Source: an uncultured Pseudokineococcus sp. (GTDB taxonomy: Bacteria; Actinomycetota; Actinomycetes; Actinomycetales; Quadrisphaeraceae). Taken from it: 64,000 nt of DNA. The stretch is taken from positions 62,001-126,000 of the forward strand of contig NZ_CANMAA010000001.1 in NCBI RefSeq assembly GCF_947495735.1, given 5' to 3'. The translations under genes and the position numbers were made by a program. The notes beneath the pieces were generated by a model, which worked only from the letters and a program-made list of their open reading frames with translations, ran no database searches and was not told the DNA's origin. How positions within the stretch are numbered: position 1 is the first letter of the stretch; each line of letters starts with the position of its first letter. This document shows positions 1 to 9,639 of the stretch, piece after piece.

Positions 1-1257
1 ATCCAGGAGGCCCCACCGGGGCTCGTCGGCGTTGCGGCCGCCCGGGTCCACGGCCAGCGGGAGCCACACCACCAGGGAGGAGCCCTCGGCGAGCACGGAC
101 GCCGTCGAGCGCAGCAGCTCGCCGTCCCGCTCGGCGTCGGACACGTCCCCCGCCTCGCCCCCGCGGGAGAAGTCGCCCAGCTCCCACACCTCCAGCGGGA
201 CCTCGGCGGGCGTCGTCGCGCGCAGGTAGTCGAACAGCGGGGCCACCTGGCTGGAGGGCTCGTAGAAGTGCACCTGTCGGGCGTCCACGACCCCGTCGGC
301 GGCGAGGTCCGCGGCGACGTCCAGCTGCGCCAGCGCACGCTGCGAGAGCTCGTCGCCGAGCACCTCCTCCAGCGCGGCGACGTCGTCCACGCGCGGCAGG
401 ACCTCCCCGCGCGTCCCGATGCGCCTCTCGTAGTAGGCGTTCCACGCCGCGACGGCCTCCTCCTTCGCCCCCGAGCGCAGCAGGCGGTCGGCGACGCCGC
501 GGCCGTGCCCCACGCTGCTGATGCCGGAGTCGAGCACCCGCGCCTCCGGGTCCGCAGCGCGGACGGCGGCGGCCGCCGTCCGCGCGAGCTCGTCGTACTC
601 CGCGGCCGTGCCCGCCCAGAAGGTGGGCGCGTCGACCTCGTTCTCCACCGCCCACGTCCGGACGCCGAGCACCGCCCCCCGGCCGACGAGGTCGGTGACG
701 AAGTCCGTGTACGCCTCGACGTCCTGCGGCGGTGCCGACTCCGTCTTGCCGGCGCCGCGCCGGTGCTCGACCGACCCCGCCGTCGCCCAGCACCGCCCGA
801 CGCGGATCTTGACCATGACGTCGACGTCGGCCGCCCGCGCCCGGCCCAGGACGCGCTCGAGCCGGGTGAAGCTGCGGCGCCCCTCGACGGGCTCGACGTC
901 GCACCAGACGACCTCGACGAAGCTGGGACCGCCTGCGGTCTCCTCCGCCCAGCTCTGGTACTGCTGCACGCGGTTCCACGCCCACTTGGCACCGAGGCCG
1001 GCCAGAGGCGGGCCCGGGCGCCCCACGGCGGAGGCGCCCGCCTCCTCGGCGAGGGCCGCCCAGGCGTCCTGCCCGTCGCCACCCCCTCGTGGCGCGCCCG
1101 CGGTCGTCCCCGGCGCCGCGGCGGTCCCGGTGGGGTCGAGGGCGGTCTGCGAGGGGGCGCCGGCCCGGGGCGCGGGATCCCCGGTGCAGGCGGTCAGCAG
1201 GAGCAGGGCCACGGCTGCGGCGGTCGCGCCCCGCGCCCGGCGCCCGGCGGCCGTCAC
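1..1257 (-). CDS. lipoprotein with GH39-like glycoside hydrolase-type domain (runs off left edge; GTG start at 1257)
   Basis: Reverse translation gives MTAAGRRARGATAAAVALLLLTACTGDP (lipobox LLTAC) then GLGAKWAWNRVQQYQSWAEE...WAVENEVDAPTFWAG...VLDSGISS. Open to window edge; absent from the ORF track because it has no stop in the window. GTGA overlap with the upstream sulfotransferase stop. Confidence 0.7.
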   Translation of the reverse strand, partial: MTAAGRRARGATAAAVALLLLTACTGDPAPRAGAPSQTALDPTGTAAAPGTTAGAPRGGGDGQDAWAALAEEAGASAVGRPGPPLAGLGAKWAWNRVQQYQSWAEETAGGPSFVEVVWCDVEPVEGRRSFTRLERVLGRARAADVDVMVKIRVGRCWATAGSVEHRRGAGKTESAPPQDVEAYTDFVTDLVGRGAVLGVRTWAVENEVDAPTFWAGTAAEYDELARTAAAAVRAADPEARVLDSGISSVGHGRGVADRLLRSGAKEEAVAAWNAYYERRIGTRGEVLPRVDDVAALEEVLGDELSQRALAQLDVAADLAADGVVDARQVHFYEPSSQVAPLFDYLRATTPAEVPLEVWELGDFSRGGEAGDVSDAERDGELLRSTASVLAEGSSLVVWLPLAVDPGGRNADEPRWGLLD

Positions 1258-2213
1258 GGCCTGCCCGCCAGCTGGTCCCGCCGGTCCCGCAGGTCCTCCA
1301 GCTGCCGGTGGACCTCCTGCGCCACCGCCAGCGCCGCCGGGTCGACGTCGAGCGCCGGCGGGTGCGTCGCGCGGGGCTCGACGTGCTCCCACAGGGCGGG
1401 ACGCGGCTCCACGCCCACGTGCCGGCACAGCCGCGCCACCTCGGCCGCGGGGTCGGCGACGACGGCGTCGTAGGACACGAGCGCGACGTCGTCGCGGCGG
1501 TCGAGGCCGAGGTCGAGGACCAGCCGGTTGCGCACGGCCCAGAGGAGGACGGCGGCGCTCGCCGGCGTCATGGCGGCGAGGTCGAAGGAGCGCACCAGCT
1601 CGACCGACGCCGCCGGGAGCCTCTCGCCCTGCCAGACCTCCTCGCCGCGGCCGTCCGCGACCGCCCGCAGCGCGAGCAGGTTGGACGCCCCGAACTTGGC
1701 GACCTCCGAGCGGGCCCGGGCCAGGGGCTCGCGGTAGACCCACACCGCGCGCCCGCCGGGCAGGCGCGGGCAGTCCAGGAGGCGGTCGACGTGCTGGGAG
1801 TCGCACAGCGGCTTGAGCAGGACGACGCGGTGTCGGCTGCTCCGCACGGCCGCCACCAGCGGCTCCTCGCCCGAGAGCCGGTAGCGGCGCATGACGCGGC
1901 GGTCGCCCTCCCCGAGCACCTGGACCTCGGGGGCGGCGTCCACCCCGCGCAGCAGCATGTTCGTGCCCGAGCGCTGGAGGCCGACGACGTAGACGGGCCG
2001 AGCCGCACCGCGCGGGCCGCCGGACGCCGCGCGCCAGCGCGCCTTCCGCCAGGCGGTCGCGGCGCGCTCGCGGGGGTCCAGACGGTCCTCCTCGACGAGG
2101 CGGCCCAGCCCCTCGGTGCGCGCCCAGCGCACGTGGCGGGCGACCTTGCGGGTCGCGTGGCGCACGGCGCCGGGGACGCCGTCGCGGGCGTCGGGGTGCG
2201 GTGCCCGGGCCAT
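1254..2213 (-). CDS. sulfotransferase family protein
   Basis: ORF 1254..2795 trimmed to the ATG giving MARAPHPDARDG; P-loop-like VYVVGLQRSGTNMLLRGVD, later WVYREPLARARSEVAKFG. Confidence 0.75.
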   Translation of the reverse strand: MARAPHPDARDGVPGAVRHATRKVARHVRWARTEGLGRLVEEDRLDPRERAATAWRKARWRAASGGPRGAARPVYVVGLQRSGTNMLLRGVDAAPEVQVLGEGDRRVMRRYRLSGEEPLVAAVRSSRHRVVLLKPLCDSQHVDRLLDCPRLPGGRAVWVYREPLARARSEVAKFGASNLLALRAVADGRGEEVWQGERLPAASVELVRSFDLAAMTPASAAVLLWAVRNRLVLDLGLDRRDDVALVSYDAVVADPAAEVARLCRHVGVEPRPALWEHVEPRATHPPALDVDPAALAVAQEVHRQLEDLRDRRDQLAGRP

Positions 2214-2472
2214 CGTCCTCCCTCGCCGGTCGGCGGGGCCTGCGCCCGCCCGCGGCATCGTGGCACGGCTCCGGCCGCGCCCGGGGCCTCCTGGCGCAGG
2301 TGCTCGCGGCACGTCCGGGGCGCCTGGTCCGGGGAGCCGGCGAGGACGCCGCTCCACCACGCTCCGGCGGCCCCGCCGGGCGCCCCGGCGCGGGAGGGGC
2401 GGCGCGAGAGCGCCGGTGTGGTGGGGTGGGCGGCGGTCGCGCAGAGCGGGACCGACCGGGAGAGCCCAGGAG

Positions 2473-3765
2473 GTGTCCGCGCCCGTGCGCGTCCTGCACG
2501 TCAACAAGTTCCTGCACCGCCGCGGGGGCGCCGAGTCGCACGTCCTGGACCTCGCGGCCGCGCAGCGCCGGGCCGGGCACGACGTCGAGCTCTGGGGCAC
2601 GGCCTCGCCGGAGGACCCGCCGGGGATGGCGCTCGCCGACGTGATGGCGCCGCACGTCGAGCTGGAGCCCCCTCCTCCGGGCGCGGCGGCGCGGGTGCGC
2701 GCCGCGGCGGGCACCGTGTGGTCGGTGCGGGCCGAGCGGGCGATGGGCGCTGCGCTGCAGCGGTTCTCGCCGGACGTCGTGCACTGCCACAACATCTACC
2801 ACCAGCTGTCGCCGTCGGTCCTGCGCCCGGTGCGGCGCGCGGGCGTCCGCTGCGTCATGACGCTGCACGACTACAAGCTGGTCTGCCCCAGCTACCAGAT
2901 GCTCGCCGGCGGGAGCCCCTGCCAGGGGTGCGTGCGCCCCGGCGTCGCCGGTCCGCTGCAGGCGCTGCGGCACCGGTGCAAGGGCGGATCGCTCGGCGCG
3001 AGCGCGGTCGTGGCGCTCGAGAGCGCGCTGCACCGGGCGCTGGGCGCGTACGACCCCGTGCACGCCTTCGTCAGCCCCAGCCGCTTCCTCGCGGACGTGC
3101 TCTCGCGCGCCGGCGTGGGCCGCGGCCGCGTCCACGTGGTGCGCAACCCGGCGCCCGTCGTGCCCCCGGACCGCCTCGTGGTGCCCGGCCGGCGGCGGGA
3201 CGTCGTGGTGGCGTGCCGGCTCAGCCCCGAGAAGGGGGTCGACGTGCTGCTGCGGGCGCTGGCCGGCGTCCCCGCCGCGCACCGGCTGCACGTGGCGGGG
3301 GACGGGCCCGCGCGCGCCGAGCTGGAGTCCCTGGCGGCCCGCGTGGCGCCCGGCCGGGTCGTCTTCCACGGCCGGCTGCCCGGCGAGCACGTGCAGGCGC
3401 TGGTCGCCGGCGCCGTGGCCGCCGTCGTCCCGTCGCGCTGGTACGAGAACGCGCCGCTGAGCGTCACCGAGGCGCTCGCCGCCGGCGTGCCCGCCGTCGT
3501 CACCGACCTCGGGGGCGCCCCCGAGCTGGTGCGCGACGGCGTCGACGGGCTCGTCGTCGCGCCGGAGCGGCCCGAGGCGCTGGCCGGTGCGCTCTCGCGG
3601 CTGCTCGCCGACCCGCTCGCGGCGGGCCGCATGGGCGCGCTGGGGCGCGAGCGGGTGCTCGTCGAGCACGACCCGGCGCGCCACGTCCGCCTCCTGGACG
3701 CCGTGTACGCGGGCACCGCGCGCCCCGAGCCGGTGCTCGCCACGGCGGGGGGCCGTCGTGGCTGA
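2473..3765 (+). CDS. glycosyltransferase family 4 (GT-B)
   Basis: VRVLHVNKFLHRRGGAESHVLDLAAAQRRAGHDVELWG; ACRLSPEKGVDVLLRAL; ENAPLSVTEALAAGVPAVVTDLGGAPELVRDGVDGLVV. Confidence 0.9.
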   Translation: MSAPVRVLHVNKFLHRRGGAESHVLDLAAAQRRAGHDVELWGTASPEDPPGMALADVMAPHVELEPPPPGAAARVRAAAGTVWSVRAERAMGAALQRFSPDVVHCHNIYHQLSPSVLRPVRRAGVRCVMTLHDYKLVCPSYQMLAGGSPCQGCVRPGVAGPLQALRHRCKGGSLGASAVVALESALHRALGAYDPVHAFVSPSRFLADVLSRAGVGRGRVHVVRNPAPVVPPDRLVVPGRRRDVVVACRLSPEKGVDVLLRALAGVPAAHRLHVAGDGPARAELESLAARVAPGRVVFHGRLPGEHVQALVAGAVAAVVPSRWYENAPLSVTEALAAGVPAVVTDLGGAPELVRDGVDGLVVAPERPEALAGALSRLLADPLAAGRMGALGRERVLVEHDPARHVRLLDAVYAGTARPEPVLATAGGRRG

Positions 3766-4858
3766 CGCGCGCGCGGGCTCGTCCGGCGCCCCCGCGGCGG
3801 GCGACGTGGTCGTGCTCCTCGTGGCGGGCAGCGGGCGCAGCGGCAGCACCCTCCTGGCCTCCGCGCTGGGGCAGCTGCCCGGGGCGTTCTGCGCGGGCGA
3901 GCTGCGCTTCCTGTGGCAGCGCGGCGTCGTGGAGGACCACCGGTGCGGCTGCGGGGACCCGTTCTCCCGGTGCCCGGTCTGGACGGCCGTGCTCGCCGAC
4001 GTCCGGCGCGCGCACCCCGAGCTCGACCCGGCGGGCCTGGCGGAGCGCCTGCGGCGGCGGATGCGCGCGCGCCGCCTGCCCCGGCTGCTGGCGCGCCGAG
4101 CCCTCGGCCTGCCGCCGGTGCCGCCGTCGCCGGACGACGCCGTCCTGGCCGAGCTCTACGCGGCGATCGCCCGCACCACCGGGTGCCGGGTGGTCGTCGA
4201 CCCCTCGAAGCTGCCCCTGTACGGCCTGCTGCTGCAGCAGCTCCCGGGGGTGGACCTGCGCGTGGTGCACCTGGTGCGCGACCCCCGCGCGACGGCGTGG
4301 TCCTGGCGCCGGCGCAAGCCCACGGGGGACCGGGCGGGCGCCGGTGCGCTGATGCCCCGTCCGGGGCTCGTGCGCAGCTCGGTGCTGTGGGTGCTGTGGA
4401 ACGTGGTGGCGGCGCTCGCCTGGCCCCCCGCGCCGGGCGCGCCCGCGGGCGCGACCCCGCTCCCGCGCCCCCCGGGGCGCGCGTCGTCCACGCGGCGGCC
4501 GGCGGTGCGCGTGCGCTACGAGGACCTCGTCGCCGACCCCGCCGGTGCCCTGCGCGCGGCGGCCGGCGTCGCCGGCCTGCCCGCCGAGCACCTGCCGCTG
4601 CGCGGCGGCGGGGGCGCGCCGGTCGAGGCGGTCCTCGCGCCCACCCACACCGTGGCGGGCAACCCCGACCGCCACCGGTCGGGGCCGGTGGTGCTCCGCG
4701 AGGACGACGAGTGGCGCCGGGCGATGCCGCGCCGGGCGCGCGCGCTCGTCGGGGCGCTGACGGCGCCGGGGCGCCTCGTGCTGCGCACCCGCGGCGACCG
4801 CACCGCGCCCGCAGCCGCCGTGCGGTCGGCGGCGGCGGCGGACGGGGCGGCCTCGTGA
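3758..4858 (+). CDS. sulfotransferase family protein
   Basis: GTG start overlapping the GT stop; VVLLVAGSGRSGSTLLASALGQLPGAFCAGELRFLWQRG; VVHLVRDPRATAWSWRRRK. Confidence 0.85.
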   Translation: MADARAGSSGAPAAGDVVVLLVAGSGRSGSTLLASALGQLPGAFCAGELRFLWQRGVVEDHRCGCGDPFSRCPVWTAVLADVRRAHPELDPAGLAERLRRRMRARRLPRLLARRALGLPPVPPSPDDAVLAELYAAIARTTGCRVVVDPSKLPLYGLLLQQLPGVDLRVVHLVRDPRATAWSWRRRKPTGDRAGAGALMPRPGLVRSSVLWVLWNVVAALAWPPAPGAPAGATPLPRPPGRASSTRRPAVRVRYEDLVADPAGALRAAAGVAGLPAEHLPLRGGGGAPVEAVLAPTHTVAGNPDRHRSGPVVLREDDEWRRAMPRRARALVGALTAPGRLVLRTRGDRTAPAAAVRSAAAADGAAS

Positions 4859-5826
4859 GCGGGCCCGCGCCGACCACCCCGCCGTCGGCCGCCGCCCTGC
4901 CGGGCGCCCCGCGCCTGGCCGTCGTCACGGGGACCGGTCGCAGCGGCACGACGCTGGTGACCGAGGTCGTGGCCCGCCACCCCGCCACCGGCTTCGTCTC
5001 CGGGGTAGACGACAAGCTGTGGCGCCTGGGCTCGCGCGGGCGGTGGAACAGCCGGCTGTACCGGGCCGGCGCACCGCGGCCGTCGTCGATGCGCGCGCTG
5101 TCCGAGGCGACGGCGCTGCTGGAGCGCGGCCGCATGGGCGTGCGGCCGTCGGAGGCCTACGCCCTCTTCGACCGGCACGTCATGCCCGGCTTCTCCGCGC
5201 CGTGCCGCGACCTGCTCGCCGAGGACCTCACCCCGCACGTGCGCCGCCGGCTCGTCGCCTTCGTCGAGGAGCGCCGTCGGGCCCAGGGCGCCGAGGTCCT
5301 CCTCCAGCACCTCACCGGCTGGCCGCGCACGGGTCTGCTGCGCGAGGCGCTGCCCGAGCTGCGCACCGTCAACGTCGTGCGCGACGGCCGCGCCGTGGCG
5401 AGCTCGTGGCTGCAGATGGGCTGGTGGGACGGCCGGCGCGGGCCGGACCGGTGGATCTACGGGCCGCTGCCGCCGGAGCTGCACGAGGCGTGGGACCGAT
5501 CAGGGCGAGACTTCGCCGTCCTGGCGGCCCTCGGCTGGCGGATGCTCCTGGACGCCGCCGAGCGCGCCCGCGCGCTGACGCCGCCGGGCCAGTGGCTCGA
5601 CGTCCGCTACGAGGACCTGCTGGCCGACCCCCGCGCCGTCGTGGGGGAGGTCCTTCACTTCCTCGGCCTGCCGTGGACGCCGGCCTTCGAGGCGGGTCTG
5701 CAGCGCCACCGCCTCGAGGGCGGCCGCCGCGAGGCCTTCCGCGACGAGCTGACCGCGGCCCAGCTGGCCGCCGTGGAGCAGGTCCTCGCCGAGCCGCTGG
5801 CGCGCTGGGGCTACGCGGTCGGCTGA
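4855..5826 (+). CDS. sulfotransferase family protein
   Basis: GTGA overlap with previous gene; AVVTGTGRSGTTLVTEVVARHP; TVNVVRDGRAVASSWLQMGWWDGRRG. Confidence 0.85.
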   Translation: MSGPAPTTPPSAAALPGAPRLAVVTGTGRSGTTLVTEVVARHPATGFVSGVDDKLWRLGSRGRWNSRLYRAGAPRPSSMRALSEATALLERGRMGVRPSEAYALFDRHVMPGFSAPCRDLLAEDLTPHVRRRLVAFVEERRRAQGAEVLLQHLTGWPRTGLLREALPELRTVNVVRDGRAVASSWLQMGWWDGRRGPDRWIYGPLPPELHEAWDRSGRDFAVLAALGWRMLLDAAERARALTPPGQWLDVRYEDLLADPRAVVGEVLHFLGLPWTPAFEAGLQRHRLEGGRREAFRDELTAAQLAAVEQVLAEPLARWGYAVG

Positions 5827-5841
5827 GCCCGCAGCGCCCGC

Positions 5842-5945
5842 GGGGCGGACCTCGTGCGCCTCCGCCTGGCGAATTTCGGAGGGCGGACTTCGTGCGCCTT
5901 CTCCGCCTGCTGGGGCTCACGGGGCGGACTTCGTGCGCTTCGTCC
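5842..5945. repeat. three degenerate direct repeats, spacing 38 and 41 bp, core GGGCGGACYTCGTGCGC
   Basis: Core seen at about 5843, 5881 and 5922 in the intergenic region. Confidence 0.6.
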
Positions 5946-6340
5946 GTCGAGCCGCGGACGTGCGCCCCCACGACGGGCGAGCCGGTCACCAGGCGCGTGA
6001 CCACCCGGTGGCGGCCAGCAGGCGCGGGGTGTCGCCGTCGAGCGTCCCGGCGAGCAGCTCGCGGGCGCGGGGCAGGGGGTCCGGCCCGGCCGTCGGCGGC
6101 CGTCGGGTGCGGCGCGCGGGGGCGAGCAGCGGCGCGGGGTCGAGGCAGAGGAAGTCCAGCAGGGTGGCGGGCCCGCGCCCTCCGCGCCGGCTCCGCGGCC
6201 GGGCTCCGGGCGCCCCCGCGGCGGTGCGGTCCGGCGTCCGCAGCACGCGGCGGAGTCCAGGAGCGCGGCCGTCCGAGGCGCGGAGACGCCGAGGCCGCCA
6301 CCGGGGTGCGCCGCGGGCCGCGGGCTGCCAGCGTCGACCC

Positions 6341-6829
6341 GTGCCGGTGCCGCCCCCGTCGACGTCCCGCAGGCCTCCCAGCCGACCGGGCGGGCCCGGG
6401 GCCCGCACCCGCGCCTGGTGGCTGCTCCGGGCCTACCTCAACCTCGTCCCGAGCGCCGCGGCGCTCGCCTGGGGCGTCGCGCACGGCGGGCGGGTGGTCG
6501 TCGGGCGCGACCTCGTGGTCGAGTGCGGCGGGATGCGCGGCGGCTACGCCCGGGGCGGGACGACGGTGGGCAGCGTGTGGCTGCACGGCGACCTCGGCGG
6601 GGAGCGCCGCCGTCGCCACGAGGCCCGCCACGCCGACCAGTGGGCCCTGCTGGGGCCGGTCCTCATGCCGCTCCTCTACGGCCTGGAGGCCGCGCTCACG
6701 GGAGGGGACCCGCGGCGCAGCCGGTTCGAGCGGGGCGCCGGGCTGGCCGACGGGGGCTACGAGCCGCCGTCCGCGCACGCTGGTCCCACGCCGCGCGAGG
6801 TCCGCGTGGGCCGGGCCCGGCGCCGATAG
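6341..6829 (+). CDS. conserved hypothetical protein with HExxH motif (HEARHADQW)
   Basis: GGTTVGSVWLHGDLGGERRRRHEARHADQWALLGPVLMPLLYGLEAAL...SRFERGAGLADGGY; GTG start is a guess. Confidence 0.6.
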   Translation: MPVPPPSTSRRPPSRPGGPGARTRAWWLLRAYLNLVPSAAALAWGVAHGGRVVVGRDLVVECGGMRGGYARGGTTVGSVWLHGDLGGERRRRHEARHADQWALLGPVLMPLLYGLEAALTGGDPRRSRFERGAGLADGGYEPPSAHAGPTPREVRVGRARRR

Positions 6830-8206
<1,377 letters not shown>

Positions 8207-8288
8207 CACCTGCTCTCGGGGACGCAGGTCGCGCGCAGCGCGGCCTGCGTCCCGGTCAGCGGTGCCAGGGCGAGGAGCGGGGAGCAGC

Positions 8289-8945
8289 ATGACGGCAGGA
8301 CGGCGCCCGGTGGCGCCCCGGGCGGGCCGCGCGAGCGGTGCTCAGGAGGTCGGCGCGGGGAGCGGCCGCGAGCGCCACGTCGACGAGGAGCTCCCGCGCG
8401 TCGCCGGTGACGGCCCGCGGACCGGCTCCGCGCGCGCGGGCTCGACGTCGGCCCCCCGGCGCGGCGCCGGTGCCCCTGCGTCGCCGCCCGCCGGTGCCTC
8501 GCCCCGGCGCACGTCCCGCGGCGCCGCGGCGTCCCTCCCGGCTCCGCGGGGTCTCACCCGGCGCGCCGCCGCGCTCGCCGTCCTGCTCCTCGTGGTCGCC
8601 GCCGCGCTGGCCCCCTACCTGCACGCGAGCATCAGCCAGCGGGCCGAGATCGCCTCCGCGCGCGCGGAGCTGAGCGCGACCCGGGACGACGTCGAGGACC
8701 TCGAGCTCCAGCTGTCGCGCTGGGAGGACCCGGCGTTCGTCGAGCGGGAGGCCCGCGACCGGCTGGCCCTGGTGATGCCGGGCGACGAGCTCTACCGCGT
8801 CGTCGGCGTCTCCCCGAGCCAGCAGGCGGCCCTCGACCCGCGCGCCGCGGCGGCGGACGAGGTGCGCGGCGTCCAGCAGCGCCCGTGGTTCGGGGTGCTG
8901 TGGGACTCGGTGGGCTCGGCGGGGCTGGAGGCGTCCGGCCGATGA
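8289..8945 (+). CDS. septum formation initiator family protein (DivIC/FtsB-like)
   Basis: Single TM followed by short coiled coil (SISQRAEIASARAELSATRDDVEDLELQLSRWEDPAFVEREARDRLALVMPGDELYRVV); located between eno and DUF501 as usual in actinobacteria. Confidence 0.85.
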   Translation: MTAGRRPVAPRAGRASGAQEVGAGSGRERHVDEELPRVAGDGPRTGSARAGSTSAPRRGAGAPASPPAGASPRRTSRGAAASLPAPRGLTRRAAALAVLLLVVAAALAPYLHASISQRAEIASARAELSATRDDVEDLELQLSRWEDPAFVEREARDRLALVMPGDELYRVVGVSPSQQAALDPRAAAADEVRGVQQRPWFGVLWDSVGSAGLEASGR

Positions 8946-9493
8946 GCGAGAGAACCGACGCGTCGGTCGCCGAGGGCGCCGGGCTGGCTCCCGAGGACGA
9001 GGCCGCCGTCACGGCCCAGCTGGGGCGGACGCCGCGGGGCGCCGTCCGCGTCGCCCACCGCTGCCCCTGCGGGCAGCCGGACGTCGTGCAGACCGTGCCG
9101 CGCCTGCCCGACGGCACGCCCTTCCCCACGACCTTCTACCTGACCTGCCCGCGGGCGGCCTCGGCCATCGGGACGCTCGAGTCCGACGGCGTCATGCGGG
9201 AGATGACCGCGCGCCTCGGAGAGGACCCCGAGCTGGCGGCCGGGCACGCGCGCGCCCACGAGGACTACCTGCGCCGCCGGGCCGAGCTCGGCGACGTCGC
9301 GGAGATCGAGGGCGTGTCCGCCGGCGGCATGCCCACCCGCGTGAAGTGCCTGCACGTGCTCGTCGCCCATGCGCTGGCCGCCGGACCGGGCACCACGCCG
9401 CTCGGCGACGAGGCGCTGTCGATGCTCGAGCCGTGGGGGGAGCGCGGCCCCTGCGCGCAGGCCGCGACCGCTCCTGAGCCCGGCCCCTCCTGA
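8942..9493 (+). CDS. DUF501 domain-containing protein
   Basis: ATGA overlap; QLGRTPRGAVRVAHRCPCGQPDVVQTVPRLPDGTPFPTTFYLTCPRA...MPTRVKCLHVLVAH. Confidence 0.85.
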   Translation: MSERTDASVAEGAGLAPEDEAAVTAQLGRTPRGAVRVAHRCPCGQPDVVQTVPRLPDGTPFPTTFYLTCPRAASAIGTLESDGVMREMTARLGEDPELAAGHARAHEDYLRRRAELGDVAEIEGVSAGGMPTRVKCLHVLVAHALAAGPGTTPLGDEALSMLEPWGERGPCAQAATAPEPGPS

Positions 9494-9526
9494 GGTCGGG
9501 CGTCGGCGTCACGGCTCCACCGTGTT

Positions 9527-9579
9527 GGTGCCGGTGCCGGTGCCGGTGCCGGTGCCGGTGCCGTGCCGGTGCCGGTGCC
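9527..9579. repeat. hexanucleotide microsatellite (GGTGCC)n, eight full units and one 5-nt unit
   Basis: Direct reading of ggtgccggtgccggtgcc... with one slipped gtgcc unit. Confidence 0.95.
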
Positions 9580-9639
9580 GCCGCGTCGGGGCGGCGCCGG
9601 GCTGCCGGGTGCGCTCCGCGCAGGTCGAGGGCTGACGGC

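Noticed and set aside
1089-4352. 1087-aa plus-strand ORF
   Set aside because: Arg/Ala/Pro-rich shadow frame overlapping three better-supported genes.
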